Assembly: GCA_900537125.1 (NCBI GenBank)
Contig: UNRJ01000001.1
Coordinates: forward strand, 186,001 to 250,000
Length of the DNA stretch: 64,000 bases
Direction: 5' to 3'
Origin: Rhodobacteraceae bacterium Alg238-R152
Lineage (GTDB): Bacteria > Pseudomonadota > Alphaproteobacteria > Rhodobacterales > Rhodobacteraceae
Below, in pieces: positions 37,682 through 48,203 of the stretch (positions are counted from its first letter, which is position 1; each line of letters starts with the position of its first letter). The notes under the pieces are model-generated. The model made no database searches. It was given only the letters and a program-made list of their open reading frames with translations, and was not told where the DNA came from. The position numbers and the translations under genes are program-made.

Positions 37682-38998
37682 TCATACACGCTCTAGATAG
37701 GTTTTCCAGCGCGACCCTGGCGCAATGTCGGCGAGTTTTTGCGCCTCCTGGCGTTTGGTCATTACCAGATTGTCGATCAACGGCTTGGGCAGGCAGCGAG
37801 CGATGAAGTCGTTACTGGCAAACAAATCGATGGCTTCGTCCCAGCTATTGGCCAGTTCTGGCAAGTCTTGCGCATAGGCGTTGCCGGTTGTCGGAGCGGG
37901 GGGCACCAGGCTGTCAGAGATGCCTTCGATGGCAGCACCAAGGACGGCGGCCAGCATCAGATAGGGGTTCACATCCCCGCCGGCGACACGATGCTCGATA
38001 CGACGCGCAGCATTTGAGCCGCCGGGAATGCGGATTGCGGCGGTGCGGTTTTCATAGCCCCAACACACGGTTGTTGGCGCGTGCGCGCCTGGGGCAAAGC
38101 GGTCATAAGACGGGCCGTGCGGCGCAAAAATCAGAGTGGAGGCGCGCATGGCCTCCAAGCAGCCCGCCACGGCCGACTTGAGTAGATCAGAGCCTTCCTC
38201 AGTGCCATCGTCAAAGACATTTTTGTTGGTTTCATCCACCACCGAGAAATGCACGTGCATGCCGTTGCCCGCGTCATCGCCATAAGGCTTGGCCATAAAG
38301 GTGGCGGCAAAGCCGTGATTGCGCGCTGTTTCGCGCAACAACTGTTTGATCAGCAAGGCATCGTCAGCCGCCTTCATGGCGGTCTGGTGGTTGAGCGTGA
38401 CTTCAAACTGTCCAACGCCGCCTTCGCAGGTCATGGTTTGCAGTGGGATGCCCATGGCGGCTGCGCCGTCGTAGATGTCGGTGAAGAAGTCATCAAAGGC
38501 GTCGAGTTCGGCGACGCTGAGAATTTCGGAGGCTTCCAGTTGGCGGCCATTGCGAGGATGTTTTGGCGGCGCAAGCTGCGCTCCGCTGTCGTCCACCAAG
38601 GTGAACTCCATTTCGGTGGCGGCAACAACAGTCCAGCCGCGCGCGGTGTAACGATCCAGCACGGTCGTAAGCGCTTGAATTGGATCCCCCAAAAAAGGGC
38701 TACCGTCTTCGTTGGTCATGCCCATCAGCACAAGTTGTGATGGGTTTTTGAGCCATGGCATGGGCACGGCACCACGGGGGGACGGGGTTAGAACACCGTC
38801 AGCGTCGCCGCTTTCAAACACCAGCGGGCTGTTCTCAATGTCACAGCCCCAGATGTCGAGGTTGAGGGCCGAGAGCGGCAAGCGCGCGCCGCCTTTGTCG
38901 AGTTTTGCGAGATGTTCAGACGGCAGACGTTTGCCGCGCAATTGGCCGTTCAGATCAACTGCGCCAATCCGGAAAGTTGCGCTATGTGCCGGGTCCAT
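37682..38998 (-). CDS. Second glutamine synthetase-like ligase
   Basis: A 438-residue glutamine synthetase-family protein, clearly different from the neighbouring PuuA. The N-terminus is FRIGAVDLNGQLRGKRLPSEH; catalytic blocks are TEMEFTLVD, EGGVGQFEVTLNHQTAMKAADD, GMHVHFSVVDETNKNVF and NRTAAIRIPGGS. Such paralogues gamma-glutamylate various amines. It has its own palindromic site upstream and lies 59 bp before the amidotransferase gene on the same strand. Substrate unknown; a polyamine or simple amine is likely from context. Confidence 0.85.
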   Translation of the reverse strand: MDPAHSATFRIGAVDLNGQLRGKRLPSEHLAKLDKGGARLPLSALNLDIWGCDIENSPLVFESGDADGVLTPSPRGAVPMPWLKNPSQLVLMGMTNEDGSPFLGDPIQALTTVLDRYTARGWTVVAATEMEFTLVDDSGAQLAPPKHPRNGRQLEASEILSVAELDAFDDFFTDIYDGAAAMGIPLQTMTCEGGVGQFEVTLNHQTAMKAADDALLIKQLLRETARNHGFAATFMAKPYGDDAGNGMHVHFSVVDETNKNVFDDGTEEGSDLLKSAVAGCLEAMRASTLIFAPHGPSYDRFAPGAHAPTTVCWGYENRTAAIRIPGGSNAARRIEHRVAGGDVNPYLMLAAVLGAAIEGISDSLVPPAPTTGNAYAQDLPELANSWDEAIDLFASNDFIARCLPKPLIDNLVMTKRQEAQKLADIAPGSRWKTYLERV

Positions 38999-39013
38999 GG
39001 ATCACCATATTCG

Positions 39014-39029
39014 TAATTTGATCAAATTA
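39014..39029. promoter_or_regulatory. Operator-like palindrome upstream of the second ligase gene
   Basis: TAATTTGATCAAATTA, a perfect 16-bp palindrome, ends 15 bases before the ATG at 38998 and contains the 14-bp palindrome seen at 37633. Two copies at similar distance from two functionally linked starts argue for one dimeric regulator. Confidence 0.7.
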
Positions 39030-39190
39030 TCGAGGCGGCTGGATCAATTGTCCAGAAGAAAATGACGGGCAACGGTTGGCTTTCGGTATTGCGTCTGTAT
39101 CGCGACTGTTTTGCGGAGGTGGCGTAAATGCAGAAACACCCGCCAATTTTGGGCGGGTGTTTTGCAAAAGTTTGGTCGGTTTAGCTGCGA

Positions 39191-39997
39191 TCAGCGGATC
39201 AGATTTGGACGGATCTTCAGCTTTTTGACAGCTGCCTGCGGCAAGTGTTTGTTCAGACGTTTGTTGATCACGCCAAAAATCCAAATGATGACCAGCGTCA
39301 GCAGGATGAAATAGAAGGCGAGGATCGGATAGGGCACAAACGGGTTGAAAGTCTTGTCCGCAAAGTAGTTGGCATAATAGAGCGCGTCGCCTTTTTGACG
39401 CCATGCCGGGAAGCCGGAAAAGAACACCAATGTTGTGGCGTGAAACAGGAAAATGGCTTCGTTGGTGTAGGCAGGCCATGCGAGGCGCATCATGGTTGGG
39501 AACATGATGCGACGAAAGCGGAACCAACCGGTGAAGCCATAAGCGTCAGCTGCCTCGACGTCGCCTTTGGGAATAGAGCGCAGCGCACCGTAGAAGATTT
39601 CCGCGGAATAGGCCGAGGTGTTCAGGAACAGAACAATCAAGGCGCCAAGGGCGGCGGATGTCAGCGGGTTGAACATGGGCGACACGCCCTTGAGCGACAG
39701 AAACAGGAAGTAGCCGAAGAAAAACTGGATAAACAGCGGGCTGCCCCGGAACAGGAAGATAAACCACTCCGCCGGTTTGCGTGCCCAGCGGCTGTTGGAG
39801 TTTTTGGCCACTGCCAGAAGATTGGCAAATAGGAATCCGGTGAGGATCGCCAGCACGCCATAGTAGACATTCCAGATCATGCCGGAGCCGATCAGCGTGA
39901 AGTGCTCACACAGGGTGAAGTCCGTGCGGGGCAGCATACGCTCGCCAAAACCAAGGGACCGGAAGGCGTAACTTTGAATGGTGTCGATACAGCTCAT
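39191..39997 (-). CDS. Amino-acid-type ABC transporter permease (HisM-like)
   Basis: A 268-residue membrane protein with the permease pattern VYYGVLAILTGFLFANLLAVAK, FIFLFRGSPLFIQFFFGYF, and the coupling (EAA-like) block GALRSIPKGDVEAADAYGFTGWFRFRRIMFPTM. It forms the channel with the HisQ-like permease. Its ATG overlaps the stop of that gene (ATGA). The importer would take up a basic amino acid, opine or amine for the neighbouring gamma-glutamylation genes; substrate is inferred from context. Confidence 0.87.
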   Translation of the reverse strand: MSCIDTIQSYAFRSLGFGERMLPRTDFTLCEHFTLIGSGMIWNVYYGVLAILTGFLFANLLAVAKNSNSRWARKPAEWFIFLFRGSPLFIQFFFGYFLFLSLKGVSPMFNPLTSAALGALIVLFLNTSAYSAEIFYGALRSIPKGDVEAADAYGFTGWFRFRRIMFPTMMRLAWPAYTNEAIFLFHATTLVFFSGFPAWRQKGDALYYANYFADKTFNPFVPYPILAFYFILLTLVIIWIFGVINKRLNKHLPQAAVKKLKIRPNLIR

Positions 39998-40887
39998 GTC
40001 GTGCTCCCCGCATTTTTGCGTTGGGACTCGCCGTCCAGCGTGGCCTGACCGCGGGACAGACGTTTAGTGATGCGCGCCAGGACAACTTCAGACACCCGAG
40101 TGAACAGTAGGTAGAAAACCAGCAACGCGAGGAAATACCACATGCGCCAGTCGCCATGGGGATAGGCGGTAAACCGGGCGGTTTTGGACGCGCCGAGATC
40201 ACGGGCCCAGTACACGATGTCTTCCACACCAAGCAGGAACAGCAGGGGCGTGGCCTTGATCAAGACCATCCAGAGGTTGGACAGGCCGGGCAGGGCGTAG
40301 ATCCACATTTGCGGCATCAGAACGCGCCAAAAGGTCTGGCGGGGGGACATGCCGTAAGCCTCGGCGGTTTCCAATTGCGGACGTGGCACAGCCTGCATGG
40401 CGCCAAAAAGCACGTTGGCGGCAAAGGCGCCAAACACGATGGCAAAGGTGAACACGGCCACCCAGAAACCATAGACTTCATGCACCCATTGTGGAGAGGA
40501 GCTGAGCGGCATTTTGGCGATGTCGCAGACGAGGAACTCGCTGCCTTGGCGGACAGGTTCCGTCCAATCTGGACATTTGACCTTGTGACGCAGCCATTCG
40601 ATGCCTTGATCCAGGGCGATCACAAAGAAAAGGAAAAACGCGATATCGGGCACGCCGCGTACAATGGCGATGTAGCCTTTGCCAAACCAGCGCAACAGGG
40701 CAAAGCGCGCGCGGGCGGCCATAGCGCCACCAAGGCCAAACAGAAGTGCTGTGGGGGCCGTGACGGCCAGCAACAGAAGCACGGTGCCAAAAGAGGCATA
40801 AAAGGCCATGTGCTTCCCAGTTGTGAGATAGCAGCTGAGCCAGGGCAGACCGTCTAGGACGGAAGGATCTGAGCAATAGGCAAAAAT
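39994..40887 (-). CDS. Amino-acid-type ABC transporter permease (HisQ-like), start unusual
   Basis: A permease of about 297 residues with five or six membrane helices and the EAA-like block GAMQAVPRPQLETAEAYGMSPRQTFWRVLMPQM. No good ATG or GTG fits the N-terminus. The open frame reaches an ATG at 40965, but that codon lies in the loop of a terminator hairpin. An ATT at 40887 follows AAGAGG by six bases and would give IFAYCSDPSVL, which resembles the expected N-terminus. An ATT start is therefore proposed; a downstream ATG at about 40809 would cut conserved residues. Confidence 0.72.
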   Translation of the reverse strand: MFAYCSDPSVLDGLPWLSCYLTTGKHMAFYASFGTVLLLLAVTAPTALLFGLGGAMAARARFALLRWFGKGYIAIVRGVPDIAFFLFFVIALDQGIEWLRHKVKCPDWTEPVRQGSEFLVCDIAKMPLSSSPQWVHEVYGFWVAVFTFAIVFGAFAANVLFGAMQAVPRPQLETAEAYGMSPRQTFWRVLMPQMWIYALPGLSNLWMVLIKATPLLFLLGVEDIVYWARDLGASKTARFTAYPHGDWRMWYFLALLVFYLLFTRVSEVVLARITKRLSRGQATLDGESQRKNAGSTT

Positions 40888-40953
40888 GGCTGGCCTCTTT
40901 CGTGTCGTCTCAAGGGCGGATGGATGCCGAAGTGTGGCCCGCCAGGTGGGAAA

Positions 40954-40979
40954 AAGGGGGAGCATGTGCTCCCCCTTTG
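40954..40979. terminator. Strong hairpin between the binding-protein gene and the permease genes
   Basis: AAAGGGGGAGCA, two-base centre, TGCTCCCCCTTT: a perfect 12-bp stem with A/T flanks. It follows the binding-protein stop at 41002 and precedes the permease gene, a usual place for a leaky terminator that raises binding-protein expression. Confidence 0.8.
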
Positions 40980-41001
40980 TTGGTCATCACATGGGGAAGG
41001 C

Positions 41002-41709
41002 TTAGAATTTGCCTTCGATTTCCCATTTGTCCAACAGATCGTTCAGCGTGCCGTCTGCTTTCATGGAGGCGATGGCTGCGTCGAATTTGCCGCGCAGCTC
41101 GTCGTCAGATTCGCGGAACGCCATGCCGATGCCGCCGCCAAGGAAGACTTCGGACACAAAGGTCAGATCGGTTTCAGCCACAAACGGCGCCAGGAAGTCT
41201 TTGTCCGCCATAACCGCGTCCACTTCGCCGCCGTTTACCGCTGCGATGGTTTCATCCGGAGTGGTGAATTCCACCAGAGTGGCGCCGGTTGTGGCCACGT
41301 GGCTGGACTGGATGGTGCCGGTTTGCGCCGCAACAACCGCTTTGTTCACGTCGATGTCTGCAGACATCGCAGCATAGGCAGATGGCGACGGGCGGGTGTA
41401 GCCCTGGGTGAAGTCCATGGTGGCCTCACGCTCTTCGGTGATGGACATGCCGGCGATGATGGCATCGTAGTTGCTGGACTGCAGGTTGGTGATGATGCTG
41501 TCCCAGTCGTTGGTGACCCACTCACAGGTCAGGGAGGCGCGTTTGCAGAGCTCGTCGCCCAACTCGCGCTCAAAGCCGTCAACTTCACCAGCGTCGTTGA
41601 TGAAGTTGTATGGAGGGTAGGCACCTTCGGTACCAAGGCGGACGGTGTCAGCCATGGCGACGCCTGCGGTCAGTGCCAGAGCGGCAGTGCTCAGGATCAG
41701 GTTTTTCAT
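41002..41709 (-). CDS. Amino-acid ABC transporter substrate-binding protein
   Basis: A 235-residue periplasmic protein with a signal peptide ending in AMADT and the family 3 pattern VRLGTEGAYPPYNFINDAGEVDGFERELGDELCKRA, YDAIIAGMSITEEREATMDFT and a C-terminal GTLNDLLDKWEIEGKF. ERELGDELCKRA is typical of the lysine/arginine/ornithine and opine binders. It precedes the two permease genes and follows the ATPase gene on the same strand, completing an importer. Confidence 0.88.
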   Translation of the reverse strand: MKNLILSTAALALTAGVAMADTVRLGTEGAYPPYNFINDAGEVDGFERELGDELCKRASLTCEWVTNDWDSIITNLQSSNYDAIIAGMSITEEREATMDFTQGYTRPSPSAYAAMSADIDVNKAVVAAQTGTIQSSHVATTGATLVEFTTPDETIAAVNGGEVDAVMADKDFLAPFVAETDLTFVSEVFLGGGIGMAFRESDDELRGKFDAAIASMKADGTLNDLLDKWEIEGKF

Positions 41710-41746
41710 AGTTTTGCTCCCTATGGATTGGTTGTTTGTTTTATTG

Positions 41747-42520
41747 TTATGCGGCGGTTGAAGACAGGAACTGTTTCAAACGCTCGGACTTTGGATTGCC
41801 AAACAGCTCGTCTGGCGTGCCTTGTTCTTCGATCAGGCCTTGATGCAAAAACACAACGTGATCAGACACATCACGGGCCATTTTCATGTCGTGGGTCACA
41901 ATTATCATGGTGCGGCCTTCTTCGGCGAGTGCTTTGATCACGCGCACCACTTCTTGCTCCAGCTCCGGATCAAGCGCCGAGGTAGGTTCATCAAACAGCA
42001 GCGCTTCGGGCTCCATCGCCAGGGCCCGCGCAATGGCGGCGCGTTGTTGCTGGCCACCAGAAAGCTGCGCAGGATAGGCGTCATGTTTGTCGGCAATACC
42101 CACTTTGTTGAGATAGGCATGCGCGGCTTCTTCAGCCTCAGCCTTGTCGCGGCCCAGCACGGTCACTGGCGCCTCCATCACGTTTTGCAGGATGGTCATG
42201 TGGGACCAGAGGTTGAACTGCTGAAACACCATCGACAGGTTGGTGCGGATGCGCAGGATTTGCTTGGAATCTGCCGGTTCGCGGGAATGACCAGTGCCTT
42301 TCCAGGTCACAGGCTCGCCTTTGAACAGGATCTCGCCCTGTTGGCTGTGCTCCAACAGATTGGCGCAGCGCAGGATTGTGGATTTACCAGACCCGGACGA
42401 GCCAATCAAAGAAACCACATCGCCGCGGTGCGCGGTGATATCCACGCCCTTGATGACTTCTAGGTTGGCATAGGCCTTGTGCAGGTCGCGGATTTGCAGA
42501 ACGGGCGTGGCTTCGCTCAC
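41747..42520 (-). CDS. Amino-acid-type ABC transporter ATP-binding protein (HisP-like)
   Basis: A 257-residue ABC ATPase. Walker A is SLIGSSGSGKSTILRC, the signature is QLSGGQQQRAAIARALA and Walker B is ALLFDEPTSALDPEL; TMIIVTHDMKMARDVSD carries the switch histidine. This is the HisP/GlnQ type. It energises uptake with the two permeases downstream. The start is GTG at 42520. First gene of the importer cluster. Confidence 0.92.
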   Translation of the reverse strand: MSEATPVLQIRDLHKAYANLEVIKGVDITAHRGDVVSLIGSSGSGKSTILRCANLLEHSQQGEILFKGEPVTWKGTGHSREPADSKQILRIRTNLSMVFQQFNLWSHMTILQNVMEAPVTVLGRDKAEAEEAAHAYLNKVGIADKHDAYPAQLSGGQQQRAAIARALAMEPEALLFDEPTSALDPELEQEVVRVIKALAEEGRTMIIVTHDMKMARDVSDHVVFLHQGLIEEQGTPDELFGNPKSERLKQFLSSTAA

Positions 42521-42648
42521 AGTGTCCCCATCAGTATTGGGTTAATCATTGGTTGCCCAATAGGAATGAAAATTTGCGCAATTGCAACTTTCAAAAGGGC
42601 GGCTGGAGCCCCCAAAGTGACATTTTGTGCATTCATCTGGCCAAAAAG

Positions 42649-43383
42649 TCAGGGTGCTGGCGGGTTTGGCACAGCCTCATAAGAGCTTTGTGGCAGCGTC
42701 ACCAGACCTTGGAGATACAATTCTTCACGTTGACCCGACGTCAGAGACTGGATGGCGTCATGTAACGCGGCTTGAATGCGGCCTACATCTTGGTAACATG
42801 TGGAAATAAAGGGCAAAGCTGGTGTCGGCGGGGTCAAATCGACAACAATCAGGTCCTTTGTGAAATTATCGTAGCGTGTCATCAATTTCCAGCTGATGAT
42901 GTCTAAAGCGGCAAAATTGGCTTCGCCCTGCGCCACTAGGCGGGCTGATTCCCGATGCGCGCCGCTTTGCAATCGGGGGCCGATTCGCAATCCTCGTTTG
43001 TCAAAGTGCCACCAAAGTGCGGCCCAGCCGGATTGCGACAGCGGCTCGTTGAAAGCCAGTGTGGCATTGTCGAAAATATCCAAGCCGCGCCCCTCGTTGC
43101 GTTGATGCGCAACAATCACCGAACAATAATGGCCGGCGGGGGCCTCCAGAAGGCCGTGATCCGGTGCGCCGATCAGGGCGACTTTGTCTTTGAGACGTGT
43201 GCGATAGGGAAATCCGCAAGTTTGCGCGAGCAAAAGATCTGGACTTTGCCACAGGTCCCAGAGGTCGCCGCTCCGGGTCAGCGTCGACGGCCCATCGCCA
43301 TATGCCTCCTGAAAAAGGAGCCACAGTTGGTCCCATGACGCCGCCACTTCGGGTCGGTCATACATGGGAAAGGCCGCGATCAT
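42649..43383 (-). CDS. PhnD-like phosphate/phosphonate-binding domain protein without signal peptide
   Basis: A 244-residue protein of the PhnD/SBP family 12 type: DLLLAQTCGFPYRTRLKDKVALIGAP, IFDNATLAFNEPLSQSGWAAL and SARLVAQGEANFAALDIISWKLMTRY. Unlike true periplasmic PhnD it has no signal peptide when started at the ATG at 43383, which overlaps the TGA of the TerB gene (ATGA). An N-terminal extension to 43512 is Arg-rich and antisense-like. The role is unclear: cytoplasmic ligand sensing is possible. Confidence 0.75.
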   Translation of the reverse strand: MIAAFPMYDRPEVAASWDQLWLLFQEAYGDGPSTLTRSGDLWDLWQSPDLLLAQTCGFPYRTRLKDKVALIGAPDHGLLEAPAGHYCSVIVAHQRNEGRGLDIFDNATLAFNEPLSQSGWAALWWHFDKRGLRIGPRLQSGAHRESARLVAQGEANFAALDIISWKLMTRYDNFTKDLIVVDLTPPTPALPFISTCYQDVGRIQAALHDAIQSLTSGQREELYLQGLVTLPQSSYEAVPNPPAP

Positions 43384-43820
43384 GCCTGCGCAGCCATACG
43401 TTGACGCGCCAGTGCGCTGTCGCGGTCCGATATGCCAAGCAGGTTGGCCGCCAAGCGAATGACGCTGTCTTCTTCGGCGTCGCGTTCGCCGTCTGCCTGA
43501 ACCACCTGCCACATGGCTTCGATCACTTCGATGCGCGCCTCCAGTTCCACAGCGTCTTTGATGGCGCGTGTGAAGCGCACGGTGTCCGGAGCCTCCGCTT
43601 CCAGAGTTTCCGCCTCTTTGCGCAGGGCCGTGGCTTCAAACGGGCTCAGCGCATAGCGGCCGGTCACAATGCGTTCGATGCGCGTGGCTTCGGCAGGGTC
43701 ATAGACACCATCGGCGCGGGCAATGCGCACCAGCAACGCGGTCAACGCCAAACGGGCGTCAGCGTCATTCAAGGTCTCGGGGGCGGGCGCCGTCAGGCGT
43801 TTGAGAAAGTCAGCAAACAT
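43380..43820 (-). CDS. TerB-domain protein, copy 1
   Basis: A 146-residue helical protein with the TerB tellurite-resistance-like pattern: ALTALLVRIARADGVYDPAEATRIERIV, then VIEAMWQVVQADGERDAEEDSVIRLAANLLGI. The acidic pairs (ADGVYDPAE, ADGERDAEE) can bind divalent metal. Such proteins often sit near membrane transport or stress genes without a known reaction. It overlaps the PhnD-like gene by four bases. A paralogue lies at 50592. Confidence 0.8.
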   Translation of the reverse strand: MFADFLKRLTAPAPETLNDADARLALTALLVRIARADGVYDPAEATRIERIVTGRYALSPFEATALRKEAETLEAEAPDTVRFTRAIKDAVELEARIEVIEAMWQVVQADGERDAEEDSVIRLAANLLGISDRDSALARQRMAAQA

Positions 43821-43874
43821 AAGTTAGGATGTAGGCTGCACGGCGCTCACTCGCAACTGGTCATTCATTGTCCC

Positions 43875-43923
43875 AAAATATCCTGGGGGAGGCGCCGTGT
43901 GCGGCGGCGGGGGCAAGGCCCCC
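43875..43923 (+). repeat. Interspersed repeat unit 2: AATATCCTGGGG core plus GC hairpin
   Basis: AAAATATCCTGGGGGAG (43875-43891) is followed by GGGGGC AAG GCCCCC (43909-43923). The unit lies just upstream of dctB and runs through its over-extended open frame, supporting a dctB start after it. Confidence 0.7.
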
Positions 43924-43993
43924 AAGAAACCCGTTTCCAAGCGCGCGCCTTTGGCCTAGCCTGCGCCGACTTTTTCAATTTTTGGCGGCCCCA

Positions 43994-45726
43994 ATGTCAC
44001 GACGCCCCCTGATCATCTCAGCTCTCTTGACCCTGCTTGTTGGGATTGTCGTGCAACGAGCAGCGTTTGACTATTTCTCCCAAGAAGAGTGGAGCAAAGC
44101 GCAGGGCCAACTTTCGCTCTATCGCAGCACCGTTGTCGCGGAGTTGGAGCAACACAGTCACCTCACACATATATTGGCACGTGACACCTTTGTGACCGAT
44201 GCGGTGGCGGGTGCAGGAACAGGTGTCTTGAACGCACGGCTGGAAGATTTTGCCAAACAATCGGGGCTTGAGGCGATTTACCTTATGGATGCCAATGGGG
44301 TGACCATTGCTGCCTCCAACCATGCCACAGAGACCAGTTTTGTTGGACACAACTACGGGTTTCGCCCGTATTTCAAAGACGCGTTGCAAGGCAAACATGG
44401 CCGGTTTTATGCGATTGGCATGACCACAGGCCTGCCAGGTCTGTTTCTGGCGGACGGTGTGGTTGTGGAAGGTCATGAGGTGGCTGGCGTGATCGCTATC
44501 AAAAAGGGTTTTTCGGTGCTGGAGGACAGTTGGCGGCGCGCGGGTGAGCAGGTCATCCTGACCAACCGCGACGGTGTTGTGCTTTTGGCCTCTGATCCGG
44601 CGTGGCGGTATCGGGCCTTGAAACCGTTGACCGTGGCGCAGAAGGCGGAGATAGGCGCGGTGCGGCAGTTCTCGGGTCAACCACTAAATCCGTTGGACTG
44701 GCGTGTGCAGGCCCCAAACCGAGCGGTGATTGGCGGCGCTGAGCACATGCACTTGGTCGCAGATGACCTGCCAGATGGTTGGCAGTTGCATTACTTTGCA
44801 GACGATGGCCGCGCGGTGGCGCGCAGTTGGCTGGCCACCGCCGCGGTGGTGTTTTTGGCGGGCGCGTTGATGATTGTGTTTCAGGTGCAGCGGGCACGGC
44901 GTGTTGGACGGGCGTTGAAGCGGGCAGAGAAAGAAGAGGCGCAGCTGCGCACCTCAAACTTGCAGCTGGAAAATGAGGTGACGGAGCGCAAAGCCACCGA
45001 AGCGCGGTTGCAAAAAGCGCAAAAAGAACTGGCGCAGGCCAGCAGGTTGGCCGCCTTAGGACAGTTGTCGGCGTCGGTCACCCATGAATTGGGGCAACCC
45101 ATAGCAGCGATGCGCAATCATCTGGCGGCAGCGGAGCTTAACCCGAAGAACGCCGCGCAGCTGGGGCCTGAGATTGGCGATCTGGTTGGGCGCATGGAGG
45201 GCATCACCCGGCAGCTGAAATTCTTTGCGACCAGTAGCGAAGAGGCGTTTGAGGTGTTTGATCTGCGCGACGCAATGCAGGCAGGTTTGACGCTCTTGGC
45301 ACCAAATCTCGACAAAGGTGCTGTGACTGTAAATCTAAAGCAGGCAGAAGACCCGGTTTGGGTGCGCGGCAATCGGTTGCGATTGGAGCAGGTGATCACC
45401 AATGTGCTGCGCAATGCCTGTGATGCGATGGAAGATGAACTTGCGGCGTCACGGCTGTGTGTAACTGTTGGGCAAGCAAAAGAAATTGCGTTTTTTGACG
45501 TGGCGGACACGGGTCACGGGATTGGCGCGGCAAGCTTGCCAGATTTGCAGGAACCCTTTGTGACCACGCGGGAAAGTGGCCGAGGCATGGGGCTGGGCCT
45601 TGCGATTTCTGCCAGTATTATCAAAGATCATGACGGGACCATGAGTGCGCAGGATCGCGCCAAAGGCGGAGCCGTTTTCCGGGTGAAATTGCCGCTGGCG
45701 AATGTAACAACCAAAGAGCAAACACC

Positions 45727-45730
<4 letters not shown>
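43994..45730 (+). CDS. dctB: C4-dicarboxylate sensor histidine kinase DctB-like
   Basis: From the ATG at 43994 the protein is 578 residues. A membrane helix near the N-terminus (PLIISALLTLLVGIVVQRA) and one near residue 280-300 bracket a periplasmic double-Cache-like sensor. A coiled coil and HisKA follow (RLAALGQLSASVTHELGQPIAAMRNHL, phospho-histidine about 364), then HATPase (VITNVLRNACDAMED, DTGHGI, SGRGMGLGLAIS). It senses dicarboxylates or similar ligands and phosphorylates DctD. Its stop overlaps dctD (ATGA). Confidence 0.9.
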
Positions 45731-47067
<1,337 letters not shown>

Positions 47068-47178
47068 CTCTGCGGAAATCCGCAGGGCAAGGGGCTCAGC
47101 CTGCGCAAAAACTCTCATTGGCATCTTCAGCGTGTTTGCGGCATGCTCGCGCCAGAAAAACGCAATTGGGAGGAAATT

Positions 47179-48189
47179 ATGCGTAAGATTTTGAGCCGGA
47201 CGGCTGTGGCTGCTCTGTCGATGGCCTTTGTGACCGAAGCAATGGCAACCGAGTGGAATGTATCCCTGTGGGGCAAGCGCCGCGCCTTTACCGAGCACGT
47301 TGAAAAGCTGGCCGAGCTGGTGTCTGAGAAAACCGGTGGAGAGTTCACCCTGAACATCAGCTACGGTGGCCTGTCCAAAAACCGTGAAAACCTCGATGGC
47401 ATTTCCATCGGCGCGTTTGAAATGGCGCAGTTCTGTGCGGGCTACCACCGCGACAAAAATCCCTCCATCACTGTGATGGAACTGCCGTTCCTGGGCGTGA
47501 GCTCGCTGGAGCAGGAAATTGAACTGTCCATGGCGGTGTATCAGCACCCGGCGGCTGTCGAAGATCTGGGCCGCTGGAACGCCACGCTGCTGATGCCGTC
47601 CCCGCTGCCACAGTACAACCTGGTGGGCATGGGTGATGCGCCAGCCAAGCTGGATGACTTTGCTGGACTGAGCGTGCGTGCCACTGGCGGTATTGGCAAA
47701 GCCATGGAAACCGTCGGCGCTGTGCCAACCTCCATGTCCGCAACTGAAGTGCGTCAGGCAATGGACAGCGGTGTTGTGAAAGCGGTGGCCTTTGCCCCCC
47801 ACGCGCACATGTCTTATGGTACCATCGAAAATGCCACTTGGTGGACCACCAACCTGAACCCAGGCACCGTGAACTGCCCGGTTGTGGTGAACTCTGATGC
47901 ACTGGCAGACCTGTCAGATGACCACCGCGCGGCGCTGTTGGGTTCTGTTGAGGAATCGCTGGACCACTATGTGACCACCTACAACGGCAAAACCATGGAT
48001 GCATGGGGCCCAGCTCTGGAAGAGCGCGGCATTGCCAAAGTGGCGTTTACTGACGCAGAACTTGCAGCGTTCAAAGAGGCCGCAGCAGCGCCAGCAGCCA
48101 AAGCCTGGATTGAAGAGAACACCGCGCGTGGCCTGCCTGCGCAGGAGCTCTATGATCTTGTGACTGGCATGATCGCAAACGGCAGCTAA
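47179..48189 (+). CDS. dctP: TRAP transporter solute-binding protein DctP
   Basis: A 336-residue periplasmic binding protein. The start is ATG 47179 with GGGAGGAA upstream. A signal peptide ends near AMATE. It has the DctP layout: SEKTGGEFTLNISYGGL, the LSVRATGGIGKAMETVGAVPTSMSATEVRQAMDSGV block with the carboxylate-binding arginine, and a C-terminal VTGMIANGS. It captures a carboxylated ligand and hands it to DctQM. Genes for DctB/DctD lie directly upstream. Stem-loops after the stop may raise its level over the permeases. Confidence 0.92.
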   Translation: MRKILSRTAVAALSMAFVTEAMATEWNVSLWGKRRAFTEHVEKLAELVSEKTGGEFTLNISYGGLSKNRENLDGISIGAFEMAQFCAGYHRDKNPSITVMELPFLGVSSLEQEIELSMAVYQHPAAVEDLGRWNATLLMPSPLPQYNLVGMGDAPAKLDDFAGLSVRATGGIGKAMETVGAVPTSMSATEVRQAMDSGVVKAVAFAPHAHMSYGTIENATWWTTNLNPGTVNCPVVVNSDALADLSDDHRAALLGSVEESLDHYVTTYNGKTMDAWGPALEERGIAKVAFTDAELAAFKEAAAAPAAKAWIEENTARGLPAQELYDLVTGMIANGS

Positions 48190-48203
48190 GCTGCCTCAAA
48201 AGG

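Noticed and set aside
40924-41937. 337-codon plus-strand frame
   Set aside because: Antisense to the ABC binding-protein and ATPase genes and spans the terminator hairpin.
42540-42600. A third copy of the TTTGATCAAA palindrome before the ABC ATPase
   Set aside because: Only AATTTGCGCAATTG is there; the symmetry is limited to TTGCGCAA, so it is not the same site.
47068-47178. Sigma54 promoter before dctP
   Set aside because: TGGCA and TTGC elements are present but the spacing between GG and GC is 16, not 10.
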